A stretch of DNA of 58,521 nt from an uncultured Actinomycetes bacterium (GCA_903873185.1 CAIQNN010000043.1:1-58521); one strand, 5' to 3'. Positions 37,860-46,345 are shown, counted from the stretch's first letter. Notes: generated by a model not told the origin, from the sequence alone. Program-made: numbers and translations.

Positions 37860-39079
37860 TAGACTTTTTCAGCACTTTCAATTTCATCCCGCGTTATTCC
37901 CATTAAATAAAGAACTGAATCTAAGTAAGGACTCGTAAGAGAACTATCCGCTGCCGCTCGCACTGCAGGTTTGGCGTTGAAGGCGATACCTAATCCTGCC
38001 GCTTCGATCATGTCTAGATCGTTAGCGCCATCACCAATGGCAATTGTTTGCGACAATAATACTTTCTCCTGTTTTGCGAAATCTTTAAGCGCCGTAGCTT
38101 TAGCAGCGCGATCAATTATCGCGCCAACAACTGCTCCAGTCAGCAGACCGTCTCGAACTTCGAGAGTATTGGCTCGGTAGAAATCGACCTGTAATTCCTT
38201 AAGTAACGGCTCAATTACATTTAGGAAACCGCCAGAAACCACGCCGACTTTGTGGCCTAAGGCGTGAAGAGTTCGGATCAGCGTTCTGGCTCCGGCTGAA
38301 AGTTTAATTTCCGCTCCAACTTGAGCGATCGCACTTTCAGACAATCCCGCAAGAAGTTTCACGCGCTCCGTTAAGGAGCTCGCAAAATCCAGATTTCCTG
38401 CCATAGCAGAGGCGGTAATAGCAGCTACTTGATCGCCAACTCCGGCCTTGGCTGCAAGCAAGTCAATTACTTCCTGCTGAATCAAAGTGGAATCCATATC
38501 GAGAAGGACAATTCGTTTAGCTCGGCGTGTGAGTCCACCTTCTTCGACCGCCAGATCAACAGAATTAGCAATTGCTACTCTCGCAAGTTCCTTGCGCAGA
38601 TTTGTAAGAACCTCAGGTTGGGCGACCGAGATGGACAGGTCAAATTCAATTGCTGTTAGCGGTTTAGCCGCCGTGCGGCGGATTCGATCGATATTGCCAC
38701 CAGCTTTAGCGATGGCACCGGCCACGGCGCTCACAGCTGCTGGTTCCAGTTTTTCTGCTAAAAGGACGACGTGCAAAATCTTGGAATCTGGCGAAATCTT
38801 TGCAACCGCTAAGTCGAGATAATCTATGGCGAAGTCCAACTCCAATTTGGCGGCTAAAGCGGTGAGATCTGATTCGATGGCACTTGAATGGGCTGGGTCT
38901 AATCTGATTAAAGTGGTCAGGATCAGACGGCCTCTAATCACCACTTGTTCAACATCCAGAACTACCACACTGAAAGGGGAGAGGGTTTCAAAAAGGGCGC
39001 TAGTAACCCCGGGAGCATCACTTCCGGATAGCAAAATTAACCCCGTAAATGATGATTTTAAAGTTTCAGGTGAGTTCAC
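37859..39079 (-). CDS. serB: Phosphoserine phosphatase with N-terminal ACT domains
   Basis: Last step of serine synthesis; 406 residues, similar in length and layout to mycobacterial SerB2. Two ACT-like domains occupy about 10-175, then the HAD phosphatase with catalytic DMDST at 194-198, motif II VVSGGFLNVIEPLL, and motif III IAIGDGANDLDMIEAAG. The ACT domains probably sense serine. The start is GTG at 39079 with TAATCT 6 nt upstream (leaderless). It diverges from the ABC ATPase, an arrangement also seen in mycobacteria. Confidence 0.94.
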   Translation of the reverse strand: MNSPETLKSSFTGLILLSGSDAPGVTSALFETLSPFSVVVLDVEQVVIRGRLILTTLIRLDPAHSSAIESDLTALAAKLELDFAIDYLDLAVAKISPDSKILHVVLLAEKLEPAAVSAVAGAIAKAGGNIDRIRRTAAKPLTAIEFDLSISVAQPEVLTNLRKELARVAIANSVDLAVEEGGLTRRAKRIVLLDMDSTLIQQEVIDLLAAKAGVGDQVAAITASAMAGNLDFASSLTERVKLLAGLSESAIAQVGAEIKLSAGARTLIRTLHALGHKVGVVSGGFLNVIEPLLKELQVDFYRANTLEVRDGLLTGAVVGAIIDRAAKATALKDFAKQEKVLLSQTIAIGDGANDLDMIEAAGLGIAFNAKPAVRAAADSSLTSPYLDSVLYLMGITRDEIESAEKV

Positions 39080-39085
39080 TGCGTC

Positions 39086-39091
39086 AGATTA
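39086..39091 (-). promoter_or_regulatory. -10 hexamer for a leaderless serB transcript
   Basis: Reads TAATCT on the minus strand and ends 6 nt before the serB GTG. Confidence 0.5.
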
Positions 39092-39114
39092 TCGTCTCAG
39101 GCTTGCCTCACGGG

Positions 39115-39120
39115 TATCTT
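39115..39120 (+). promoter_or_regulatory. Probable -10 of the ABC ATPase gene
   Basis: TATCTT lies 8 nt before the ATG at 39129, close to the leaderless spacing. The divergent serB -10 is 23 nt away. Confidence 0.4.
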
Positions 39121-39128
39121 TCACCTCT

Positions 39129-39911
39129 ATGAGGACTGTTATCTCGCTTAAACACGTATCTGTCGTTCGCGATGGTAAATCAATTTTGGGACCGATCGAT
39201 TGGGAACTGTTGGAGGGGGAGCGCTGGGTGGTCCTAGGTGCCAACGGCGCCGGAAAATCTACCCTCTTCCACCTATTGTCGACCATGAACCATCCGACTT
39301 CTGGCACAGTCACGATTCTGGAAGAGGAGCTCGGTAAATGCGACATCTTCGAATTGCGACCACGAATCGGATTAGTAACTAATAACCTCCTGGAACTTAT
39401 TCCCTACGACGAATCGGTAATGAACACGGTATTAACCGCTGCATATGCCGTTCTAGGACGCTGGAATGAAAGCTACGACCTTTGGGATGAATCTCGAGCC
39501 ATGGCCCTATTGACCACTCTCGGCGTTCGCTCTCTCGGAGAGCGCCTCTTTGGGACTTTAAGCGAAGGTGAGAAGAAACGGGTTCTTATTGCCCGAGCCA
39601 TGATGAGCGATCCCGAGATTTTGTTACTGGATGAACCGGCAGCAGGACTTGATCTAGGTGGCAGAGAAGATCTTTTGAAGCGATTAGATCTACTTGCGGC
39701 CGATCCGAAAGCTCCTGCAACCGTGATTATTACTCATCATATTGAGGAGGTTCCGCTGGGAACAACGCACGCTCTTCTTCTCAATCACGGCGAAAGCGTT
39801 GCCTCTGGTCCAATCGCCGAGGTCATTACCGCGGCCAATCTTTCACTGGCTTATGGTTTGCCAATTTCTCTTACAGTTGATGACGGTCGTTACTTCGCTA
39901 AAGCTGAATAA
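39129..39911 (+). CDS. Stand-alone ABC transporter ATP-binding protein
   Basis: A 260-residue ABC ATPase with Walker A GANGAGKST, signature LSEGEKKR and Walker B ILLLDEPAAGLD. No permease or binding protein is adjacent. The serB neighbour in M. tuberculosis (Rv3041c) is a similar lone ATPase, so synteny is old. Substrate and partner are unknown; it resembles ModF/YlmA-type ATPases. The open frame extends upstream to 38826, but that part is antisense to serB; the ATG at 39129 starts with MRTVISLKHVSVVRDGKSIL, the normal ABC N-terminus. ung starts 2 nt after the stop. Confidence 0.85.
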   Translation: MRTVISLKHVSVVRDGKSILGPIDWELLEGERWVVLGANGAGKSTLFHLLSTMNHPTSGTVTILEEELGKCDIFELRPRIGLVTNNLLELIPYDESVMNTVLTAAYAVLGRWNESYDLWDESRAMALLTTLGVRSLGERLFGTLSEGEKKRVLIARAMMSDPEILLLDEPAAGLDLGGREDLLKRLDLLAADPKAPATVIITHHIEEVPLGTTHALLLNHGESVASGPIAEVITAANLSLAYGLPISLTVDDGRYFAKAE

Positions 39912-39913
39912 TT

Positions 39914-40558
39914 TTGGGATCGCTTTTTCAGACTCTTCCCAAAGCCTGGCAAGAAATTCTCTCGCCCGTAAGGTCCAATATTGATGAACTAGAAGCGAAA
40001 TTCTTACTTGGAAGCGATTTCATTCCGGATCACCAGCATGTTTTTCGTGCTCTACCCAAGGATCCCAGAACGGCTAAAGTTTTGATCGTCGGCCAAGATC
40101 CATACCCCAATCCAAGTAACGCCATGGGATTGGCATTTTCTTATCCATCAACTCAAAAATTGCCGGCATCTTTGAAGAATATATTTGGTGAACTTCAAAC
40201 CGACTTAAATCAACCACTTCGAATCAACGGCGACTTAACTGATTGGCAAGATCAAGGAGTAGTTCTACTAAACCGAGTTCTCACAACTCGGTCTGGGATC
40301 AGCAACGCACATCAAAAAATTGGCTGGCAGAAAGTCACAGATCAAATTTGTTCAGTGCTGGCTGTTCAGGAAACGTTGGCAATTCTTTGGGGTAAATCTG
40401 CTCAAGAGCTCGCCCCACTATTCGATAGTTCTGATTGCAAAGTATCGGCACATCCAAGTCCACTTTCGGCCTATCGGGGATTCTTTGGAAGTCGGCCATT
40501 TAGTTTTATTAACCAAAGATTGGAAAGTCGAGGCCTGACCCAAATTAATTGGGGTTGA
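39914..40558 (+). CDS. ung: Uracil-DNA glycosylase (family 1)
   Basis: Removes uracil from DNA; 214 residues. Motif A is VGQDPYPNPSNAMGLAFS with catalytic Asp 62, and motif B is HPSPLSAYRGFFGSRPFS with the catalytic His. Pro replaces the more common His in GQDPYH, as in other actinobacterial enzymes. The start is a TTG (39914) directly after the ABC ATPase stop, with no strong ribosome-binding site, so coupling is likely. Confidence 0.93.
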   Translation: MGSLFQTLPKAWQEILSPVRSNIDELEAKFLLGSDFIPDHQHVFRALPKDPRTAKVLIVGQDPYPNPSNAMGLAFSYPSTQKLPASLKNIFGELQTDLNQPLRINGDLTDWQDQGVVLLNRVLTTRSGISNAHQKIGWQKVTDQICSVLAVQETLAILWGKSAQELAPLFDSSDCKVSAHPSPLSAYRGFFGSRPFSFINQRLESRGLTQINWG

Positions 40559-40561
40559 TTC

Positions 40562-41248
40562 TTAGCGTTGTGGCGCTAAACGGTGAACTAGATTCAGCGC
40601 AATCGCGATCGAATTGCCAATTAGTAGTGCAAAGAGCGCTGTGCCGATTCCGACCCGACCGCCAAGAGCGGCGCCGATCGCCAACGCGCAGATCTCAATT
40701 GCTAATCGAACTCGACCGATTCGAATGCCAGACCACTTGTGCAGCGCCGTCATCAATCCATCTCTTGGCCCAGGGCCCAGGCCGCAGGTGATGTAAAAGC
40801 CAGTCCCGATTCCTACCAATCCGATTCCTAGAAAAACATAGGCTAACTGAACCGGTAGATTTGAATCGACGGCAGGAAAGATATAAAGCCCAAGTTGAAT
40901 TGCGGCTGCGATCACTATCAAGTTCGCAATCGTGCCGAATCCTGGACGCTGCTTCAGTGGGATCCAAAGTAAGAGGACGACAGCACTAATTAGGAAGGTC
41001 GCTTCTCCGATTGAAAGTGGGGAATGTTTGGCTAGGCCTTGCGCTAAAACTGACCAAGGTGCATTTCCGATGTGAGATTGAATAAGCAGGGAATCGCCCA
41101 GCCCGAAGATGGTCAATCCAAACATTAACACCGTGAAGCGAAGTGGGGTTAGAGACCATCTGCTCTCAGCGGTCCATGGCGTTCGAGGGATGGTTCGAGC
41201 AGGCTTGAGAATCTTGCCCAGCTGTTCTAACGACTGTTGAAATGACAC
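40562..41248 (-). CDS. YczE/YitT-like integral membrane protein
   Basis: A 228-residue membrane protein with about five hydrophobic segments. LGLGPGPRDGLMTALH (as in CGLGPGPRDGLMTALHKWSG) is the hallmark of the YczE group. Function is unknown in general. The GTG start at 41248 has TAGACT 6 nt upstream, so the mRNA is probably leaderless. Its stop lies 3 nt from the end of ung on the other strand. It diverges from a DUF554 gene across a 67-nt gap with a dyad-symmetric site. Confidence 0.82.
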   Translation of the reverse strand: MSFQQSLEQLGKILKPARTIPRTPWTAESRWSLTPLRFTVLMFGLTIFGLGDSLLIQSHIGNAPWSVLAQGLAKHSPLSIGEATFLISAVVLLLWIPLKQRPGFGTIANLIVIAAAIQLGLYIFPAVDSNLPVQLAYVFLGIGLVGIGTGFYITCGLGPGPRDGLMTALHKWSGIRIGRVRLAIEICALAIGAALGGRVGIGTALFALLIGNSIAIALNLVHRLAPQR

Positions 41249-41254
41249 TGTTAG

Positions 41255-41260
41255 AGTCTA
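41255..41260 (-). promoter_or_regulatory. -10 hexamer for a leaderless yczE-like transcript
   Basis: Reads TAGACT on the minus strand, 6 nt before the GTG at 41248. Confidence 0.5.
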
Positions 41261-41264
41261 ACCA

Positions 41265-41279
41265 TTGCCCAGCTGGCAA
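41265..41279. promoter_or_regulatory. Dyad-symmetric candidate operator
   Basis: TTGCCCAGCTGGCAA has 5-bp arms (TTGCC/GGCAA) and contains the 8-bp palindrome CCAGCTGG. It lies between the YczE-like -10 and the DUF554 start, where a repressor could affect both genes. Confidence 0.3.
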
Positions 41280-41315
41280 ATTCACTGGAACCTCATTTGA
41301 TTGGATCAGAGCGCT

Positions 41316-42050
41316 ATGTTCGTAGGCTTCGGCACTGTAGTAAACATCGCCGCCATCGTTATCGGCTCTGGAGTCGGCGTTGTGACTGGTGCCAAATTGA
41401 AGGAATCGACCAGAGATCTCGTTACCGATGTACTGGGATTCATCACCTTATTAGCGGCCGGAGATGCCTTAATCTCGCTTTGGCACCGAAATTTTGCAGC
41501 GGCAATGCCCAAAGGTTGGACTTTGCTAACAGTCCTGGCCGCATTAATTATTGGTGCACTTTTGGGATCGGCGCTGAATCTAGAAATAAAATTGGAACGA
41601 TTTGGGGTTGTGCTTAAGAATCGTCTTAATAAATCTGGCAAGGGACACTTTGTGACCGGATTCGTTTCGGCCTCTTTGCTGTTTGCTATTGGACCGTTGG
41701 CAATATTGGGTTCGATCTCTGATGGCATGGGCAACGGCACGCAGCAATTAGTGCTGAAAAGTACGCTGGATTTCTTTACCTCGATCGCATTCGCTTCGAG
41801 TCTAGGTTGGGGGGTTGCTGCCTCGGCAATACCGGTCGGTATCTACCAATTTATATGGACCGGAATTGGATTCGGCTTAGGCGGTATTTTAACTAATTAC
41901 CAAATTGATGCGATGACAGCCACTGGTGGCGTGCTGCTATTAGGAATCTCATTTAGGTTGCTAAAAATAAAGCAGGTAGCGGTTGGAAATCTGCTACCTG
42001 CTCTATTTTTGGCGCCAATAATTGCGCTAATCGCGCACGCTTTTCAATAG
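41316..42050 (+). CDS. DUF554 membrane protein
   Basis: A 244-residue membrane protein of the DUF554 (YqgA) family with about seven hydrophobic segments. GFGTVVNIAAIVIGSGVG at the N-terminus and NLLPALFLAPIIALI at the C-terminus are typical. The ATG at 41316 begins on the family N-terminus; an in-frame TTG at 41301 would add five residues. Function is unknown. A long inverted repeat (41963-42010) lies inside the last codons, 40 nt before the stop, and probably terminates the converging alcohol dehydrogenase transcript. Confidence 0.85.
   Translation: MFVGFGTVVNIAAIVIGSGVGVVTGAKLKESTRDLVTDVLGFITLLAAGDALISLWHRNFAAAMPKGWTLLTVLAALIIGALLGSALNLEIKLERFGVVLKNRLNKSGKGHFVTGFVSASLLFAIGPLAILGSISDGMGNGTQQLVLKSTLDFFTSIAFASSLGWGVAASAIPVGIYQFIWTGIGFGLGGILTNYQIDAMTATGGVLLLGISFRLLKIKQVAVGNLLPALFLAPIIALIAHAFQ
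41963..42010. terminator. Long bidirectional intrinsic terminator inside the DUF554 3' end
   Basis: A perfect 10-bp stem (AGCAGGTAGC at 41971-41980 with GCTACCTGCT at 41993-42002) around a 12-nt loop is extended, after one mismatch, by AAAAATA (41963-41969) pairing with TATTTTT (42004-42010). Both strands therefore have a GC-containing hairpin followed by a T-run. For the minus strand it lies 62 nt after the adh stop; for the plus strand it lies inside coding sequence. Confidence 0.75.
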
Positions 42051-42071
42051 CTAAGTATTAGTTGGCGGGTA

Positions 42072-43112
42072 CTAGAAGGTGCTGGCATCAATCACAAAAC
42101 GATACTTAACATCGCTGGCGACGGTTCGTTCATAAGCCTCGTTGATGTAGTCCGCCTTGATTACTTCGACCTCGCTCAAAATATTGTGACGACCGCAAAA
42201 GTCGATCATCTCTTGCAATTCTGGCATGCCGCCGATCATTGATCCGGCGAGTGAGCGACGCTTGCTAAGTAGAGTTCCAGCGCCGACCGAATATGGCTTA
42301 CCTGGCAAACCAATGACCACCAAGGTGGCGTCGATCTTGAGAAGACGCAGATAATCTTCAAGATTAAGGTCGGCCGAAACGGTATTAAGAATCAAGTCAA
42401 AATTAGCGGGAAGTGCGGCAAGGGTTTTTGGATCATTGGTAACGACAAAATCGTCAGCTCCCATATTGCGAGCATCGCTCTCCTTGGAAGGAGAGTGTGA
42501 AAATACCGTTGTGTGAGCCCCAAGTGCCTTTGCAAACTTCAACCCCATATGTCCAAGTCCACCTAAGCCGATGATTCCGACTTTCTTTCCCGGGCCTGCC
42601 TGCCAATGCTTTAACGGTGAATAGAGTGTGATTCCGGCGCACATCAGGGGAGCAACGCCCGTTAGATCCAGGTTCGCGGGAACTTTCACTGCGTAATTGG
42701 CATCAACAACGAACTTGTTCGAATACCCACCATATGCGACTGTGGTTCCATCTCGCTCATAACCGTTGTATGTACCGGTCATGCCGTTGGCGCAATAGTT
42801 TTGCAGTCCGCGCAAGCATTCTTCGCATTCGCCACAGGAATCAACAAAAACACCGACTCCGACCAAATCCCCGATTTGGAATTTTGTTACTGCTGACCCA
42901 ACTGAAGTAACGGTTCCGACGATTTCATGTCCTGGCACCATGGGAAAGATCGAGGGACCCCACTCTTCGCGAACTTGGTGAATATCGGAGTGACAGATGC
43001 CGGCATAGGCGATATCGAAGGCGACATCATTCGAACGCAACGCTCGACGATCGAATTCAAAAGCGATCAGAGGTGCACTCTTTGCGGTAGCGGCATAGCC
43101 ACGGGTTTTCAT
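42072..43112 (-). CDS. Zinc-dependent NAD(P) alcohol dehydrogenase (YahK/cinnamyl type)
   Basis: A 346-residue medium-chain dehydrogenase. Catalytic zinc ligands are in GICHSDIHQ and GHEIVG, the structural zinc site is CGECEECLRGLQNYC, and the nucleotide-binding loop is GLGGLGHMGLKFAKALGA. It resembles YahK/AdhA-type aldehyde reductases with broad substrates. The ATG at 43112 has AAGGAA 6 nt upstream; the open frame continues into tdk but that extension is not credible. The transcript probably ends at the inverted repeat inside DUF554. Confidence 0.9.
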   Translation of the reverse strand: MKTRGYAATAKSAPLIAFEFDRRALRSNDVAFDIAYAGICHSDIHQVREEWGPSIFPMVPGHEIVGTVTSVGSAVTKFQIGDLVGVGVFVDSCGECEECLRGLQNYCANGMTGTYNGYERDGTTVAYGGYSNKFVVDANYAVKVPANLDLTGVAPLMCAGITLYSPLKHWQAGPGKKVGIIGLGGLGHMGLKFAKALGAHTTVFSHSPSKESDARNMGADDFVVTNDPKTLAALPANFDLILNTVSADLNLEDYLRLLKIDATLVVIGLPGKPYSVGAGTLLSKRRSLAGSMIGGMPELQEMIDFCGRHNILSEVEVIKADYINEAYERTVASDVKYRFVIDASTF

Positions 43113-43176
43113 CATAATTTCCTTTGCAGTTACGGGATCTCGAAACGAACTATGGGCAAATTTAGAGCACTTACGA

Positions 43177-43821
43177 CTATGCGTCTTCTCGAAACGGTAG
43201 CGGTTCGAATCCGGCACTGCGTGAGGCTCGTGAAGTAACTTTTCGCATGTGATGTCTTCGACAAAGGACTTCATAAGCCACTTCCGCACCTGATGAAACA
43301 TCGCCAACCACGACCTGTTCACCTTCAGTGACCATGACCCCGCCCATCGTTCGGGCGTTATGAGTGGCACGAGCACCACACCAGCAGAGCGCCTCTACTT
43401 GAAGGGTCTGCACTCGATCTGACAGTTCCACTAGTCGAGCAGAGCCAGGAAAGAGAGCGGTGCGAAAGTCGGTCAAGATTCCGAAAGCAAAAACATCGAT
43501 GCTCAGTCCGTCAACTATTTTGGCTAATTCTTCGATCTGGGCCGCCGTGTAGAACTGTGCCTCATCGCAGATCACGAAGTCGATTCGCTCACCTTGGGAG
43601 AGTTTCTCTACTACGTAGCGATGTAGATCAAGCTCTGGATCTACTTCTATCGCCGCACTTTGAAGTCCTAATCTGGATGAGATTAACCCGCGCCCGGCTC
43701 GATCCCGATTTGTGAAGATCACGCCAGTGCGACCGCGGCTTTGGTGGTTGTGAGCGGTTTGCAAGGCCAGAGTCGACTTTCCGCTATCCATCGTTCCGCA
43801 GTAGTAAATCAATTCAGCCAT
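43177..43821 (-). CDS. tdk: Thymidine kinase (type II)
   Basis: Salvages thymidine to dTMP; 214 residues. The P-loop GTMDSGKST is at 9-17, and VICDEAQFY carries the catalytic Glu. The zinc site pairs CWCG with a late CRRHH. A weak CAGGAT -10 lies 6 nt before the ATG. It precedes the dehydrogenase on the same strand by 64 nt. It is absent from many mycobacteria, so presence here points to nucleoside salvage from the environment. Confidence 0.94.
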   Translation of the reverse strand: MAELIYYCGTMDSGKSTLALQTAHNHQSRGRTGVIFTNRDRAGRGLISSRLGLQSAAIEVDPELDLHRYVVEKLSQGERIDFVICDEAQFYTAAQIEELAKIVDGLSIDVFAFGILTDFRTALFPGSARLVELSDRVQTLQVEALCWCGARATHNARTMGGVMVTEGEQVVVGDVSSGAEVAYEVLCRRHHMRKVTSRASRSAGFEPLPFREDA

Positions 43822-43827
43822 CTTCGC

Positions 43828-43833
43828 ATCCTG
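43828..43833 (-). promoter_or_regulatory. Candidate -10 for a leaderless tdk transcript
   Basis: Reads CAGGAT on the minus strand, 6 nt before the ATG at 43821. It differs from TAnnnT at the first base. Confidence 0.3.
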
Positions 43834-43879
43834 CCATATTGCCTAAGGTATTAATTTCTACCAATCACTTGCAAAGATC

Positions 43880-43966
43880 TGGTGTCCGAGAAGGGAGTTG
43901 AACCCTCAAGCCCTTTCGGGCACTAGCACCTCAAGCTAGCGCGTCTGCCAATTCCGCCACCCGGAC
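43880..43966 (-). tRNA. tRNA-Leu (GAG anticodon), CCA encoded
   Basis: A class II tRNA on the minus strand. The acceptor stem GTCCGGG pairs with CTCGGAC, followed by discriminator A and an encoded CCA (43880-43882). The anticodon stem CTAGC/GCTAG holds loop TTGAGGT, so the anticodon is GAG (43930-43932), reading CUC and CUU. The long variable arm (GCCC...GGGC) confirms leucine. A TACCCT on the minus strand at 44003-44008 may be its -10. Confidence 0.95.
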
Positions 43967-44059
43967 ATCGCCCGCATGAAAAGCAAGTGCGGACAAGAGC
44001 AGAGGGTATCAACTCTGCGCTCAGGAGGGAAAACCGCGCTTAGCCGTTGCAATTTACGG

Positions 44060-44065
44060 CAAGAT
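44060..44065 (+). promoter_or_regulatory. Candidate -10 for a leaderless M20 peptidase transcript
   Basis: CAAGAT ends 6 nt before the ATG at 44072. The first base departs from TAnnnT. Confidence 0.3.
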
Positions 44066-44071
44066 ACATCC

Positions 44072-45385
44072 ATGAGTCCTATCGATTACGCCGCCGCCGA
44101 GGCCGATTGCATCCAGCTTTGCCAGGAAATGATTCGGATTCCCAGTGTCAACTTTGGCGAAGGCAGAGGCGATGAACGTGCCATGGCCGATTATGTGGCT
44201 GCCGCCTTACTCGAAGTGGGCATTGAAAGTGAATTGATCGAGACTGCGCCAAATCGGGTTAACGTTGTCGCGCGAATTGCTGGCGCCGATCTAACTCGTC
44301 CTGGCTTGGTGATCCACGGTCACTTGGATGTTGTCCCAGCAAATGCCGAGGACTGGAGCGTTGATCCATTCGGAGGGATCATCAAAGACGGTTTCATCTG
44401 GGGACGTGGCGCCGTTGATATGAAAAATATGGATGCCATGATTTTGGCAACGGTTCGATCTTGGGCGCGAACCGGGTATGTTCCGCCGCGGAATATCCTT
44501 TTAGTCTTCTTTGCTGATGAGGAAGCGGGCAGTGTTTATGGCTCTCGCTGGTTAGTTAAGAACCGTCCCGAACTTTTTGATGGGTATACCGAAGCGATCT
44601 CGGAAGTTGGCGGCTTTTCCGTAACAATTACCGGCGGGCATCGCCTTTATTTGATTGAAGGGGCCCAAAAGGGAATCCGCTGGATGAAGTTAACTGCGAA
44701 AGGCGACGCCGGCCACGGTTCCTTCATTAATCCCGCCAATGCGGTTACCCGATTGAGCGAAGCGATCACAAGAATTGGAAATTACGAATGGCCCCAGCGC
44801 GAGACAAAAATCGGTGGCATCTTTTTTCGCAAGATTGCTGAATTAACGGGCGATAAGTACGAACCGCACAATGTTCGCCCATTGTTGAAACACATCGGCA
44901 CCGCCGCAAGAATGTTAGGCGCCACAATTCAAAACACTGCCAATCCAACAATGCTTGAGGCGGGCTACAAAGCAAATGTGATTCCACAGACCGCCAGCGC
45001 GGTCGTAGATGGCCGCTTCCTTCCAGGATTTGAAGATGAGTTGGTTTCAACGATCAAAGAGTTAGCCGGCGCCGATATCGAAGTTGAACTTTTAGTTCAC
45101 GACATCGCGCTCGAAGTTGATTTCACGGGCTCATTGGTCAATGCAATGTGTGCTGCCATCACCTCTGAAGATCCCGAGGGAATTCCTGTTCCATATGTGA
45201 TGAGCGGTGGAACTGATAATAAAGCACTCTCGGATCTTGGAATCGTTGGCTATGGATTTAGCCCGGTAAAACTTCCAGAAGAGGTAGATTTTTTCCCGAT
45301 GTTTCACGGCATCGATGAACGGGTACCGCTTGATGGCCTAGCTTTCGGGGTTCGGGTGTTGGATAAATTTTTAAGAAATTGTTAG
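44072..45385 (+). CDS. M20/M25/M40 family metallopeptidase (dipeptidase-like)
   Basis: A 437-residue two-metal hydrolase of the M20 family. HGHLDVVPA, GRGAVDMKNMDAM and FADEEAGS supply the metal ligands and general base Glu, and a lid/dimerisation domain spans roughly 185-310. Relatives include dipeptidases and acyl-amino-acid or succinyl-diaminopimelate hydrolases; the substrate cannot be told from sequence. The open frame extends back to 43976 beside the tRNA, but MSPIDYAAAEADCIQLCQEM at 44072 is the normal start. It converges with the aldo/keto reductase, leaving 5 nt between stops. Confidence 0.9.
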   Translation: MSPIDYAAAEADCIQLCQEMIRIPSVNFGEGRGDERAMADYVAAALLEVGIESELIETAPNRVNVVARIAGADLTRPGLVIHGHLDVVPANAEDWSVDPFGGIIKDGFIWGRGAVDMKNMDAMILATVRSWARTGYVPPRNILLVFFADEEAGSVYGSRWLVKNRPELFDGYTEAISEVGGFSVTITGGHRLYLIEGAQKGIRWMKLTAKGDAGHGSFINPANAVTRLSEAITRIGNYEWPQRETKIGGIFFRKIAELTGDKYEPHNVRPLLKHIGTAARMLGATIQNTANPTMLEAGYKANVIPQTASAVVDGRFLPGFEDELVSTIKELAGADIEVELLVHDIALEVDFTGSLVNAMCAAITSEDPEGIPVPYVMSGGTDNKALSDLGIVGYGFSPVKLPEEVDFFPMFHGIDERVPLDGLAFGVRVLDKFLRNC

Positions 45386-45390
45386 TTCTT

Positions 45391-46338
45391 TTAAGTCAGC
45401 GATATTTCATCTAAAGCTTGACGAACCTGCGCCGGCAATGAGATCTCTTCAACTGTTAGCGCGCCGCGAAGTTGCGCCCCGGTTCGAGCGCCAATAATCG
45501 CGCTAGAGACGCCTTCTCGATCCCGAACCCAAGACAGAGCTACTTCAATGGGTGAATAACCCAAGCCATCGGCAGCTACACAGACCGCATCTACGATGGA
45601 ACTAGCTCGAGCATCCATATACGGCTCGACGAAACCGGAGAAGTGCGGGCTGGCACCGCGCGAATCAGAAGGTACTCCGGCGCGATATTTGCCAGTTAAA
45701 ACTCCTCGTCCCAATGGCGACCATGCAAGGAAGCCGACGCCCAAGGCGATCGATGCTGGCAAAATCTCCTCCTCGGCACTTCGATTTAGGAGCGAATACT
45801 CGGACTGCACAGAGCTAATTGGCGCTTTTCCAAACCAAGGATTTTGAATTGTGGCCGCCCTGGCTAATTGCCAACCAGCAAAATTTGAAACCCCCGCATA
45901 TCGCACCCGGCCGGTATTTACGGCAAAGTCGATCGCTCCCAGCATCTCCTCAATTTCAACTGCAGGATCCCAAGCATGAATCTGCCAGAGATCGATATAT
46001 TCCACTCCAAGTCGTTGCAATGATTTATCTAGGTCGGCAATCAAACTTAATTTCGAGTTATCTATCCTGCGTAGGCCATCGGCAATTGATATTCCTGCCT
46101 TGGTTGCAATCACCACCTCTTCCCGATCAACCAACGTTCCCAAGAACCCACCCAAAGTCCGTTCGCTATCGCCATCGCCATAGACCGCAGCAGAATCGAC
46201 TAAATTCCCACCTCGGTCCAGGAAAGTTCGGAGTTGATCGGCCGCCTCGTGTTCATCGGTATCTCGACCCCAAGTCATAGTCCCGAGGCCCAATCTAGAG
46301 ACGCGGATTCCCGACCGACCCAGCGCTCGAAGTTCCAT
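45391..46338 (-). CDS. Aldo/keto reductase
   Basis: A 315-residue NADPH-dependent TIM-barrel oxidoreductase. RLGLGTMTWGR opens the barrel, VDSAAVYGDGDSE carries catalytic Asp and Tyr, IATKAG the Lys, and LWQIHAWDP the His. The C-terminal IIGARTGAQLRGAL binds the cofactor phosphate. The substrate is unknown; it resembles potassium-channel beta-subunit-like or YghZ-type reductases. The ATG at 46338 is preceded by TAGTGT with 7-nt spacing; an upstream frame extension to 46407 would run into the divergent gene. Confidence 0.9.
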   Translation of the reverse strand: MELRALGRSGIRVSRLGLGTMTWGRDTDEHEAADQLRTFLDRGGNLVDSAAVYGDGDSERTLGGFLGTLVDREEVVIATKAGISIADGLRRIDNSKLSLIADLDKSLQRLGVEYIDLWQIHAWDPAVEIEEMLGAIDFAVNTGRVRYAGVSNFAGWQLARAATIQNPWFGKAPISSVQSEYSLLNRSAEEEILPASIALGVGFLAWSPLGRGVLTGKYRAGVPSDSRGASPHFSGFVEPYMDARASSIVDAVCVAADGLGYSPIEVALSWVRDREGVSSAIIGARTGAQLRGALTVEEISLPAQVRQALDEISLT

Positions 46339-46345
46339 ACGAGGG

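Noticed and set aside
38487-38822. Plus-strand open frames opposite serB
   Set aside because: They mirror serB's third-position bias and have no start signal or recognisable domain.
38826-39128. Upstream extension of the ABC ATPase
   Set aside because: It is antisense to serB, and the normal ABC N-terminus begins at 39129 after a plausible promoter.
40562-40579. Hairpin TTAGCG...CGCTAA as an ung terminator
   Set aside because: Six base pairs without a T-run on either strand; it is more likely codons of the yczE-like gene's end.
42072-43112. Mycothiol-dependent formaldehyde dehydrogenase
   Set aside because: Tempting because mshC is present, but GICHSDIHQ and the length fit the YahK/cinnamyl type rather than the MscR type.
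43113-43379. N-terminal extension of the alcohol dehydrogenase into tdk
   Set aside because: The dehydrogenase fold starts at MKTRGYAATAK with AAGGAA before the ATG at 43112; the extension is out-of-frame tdk sequence.
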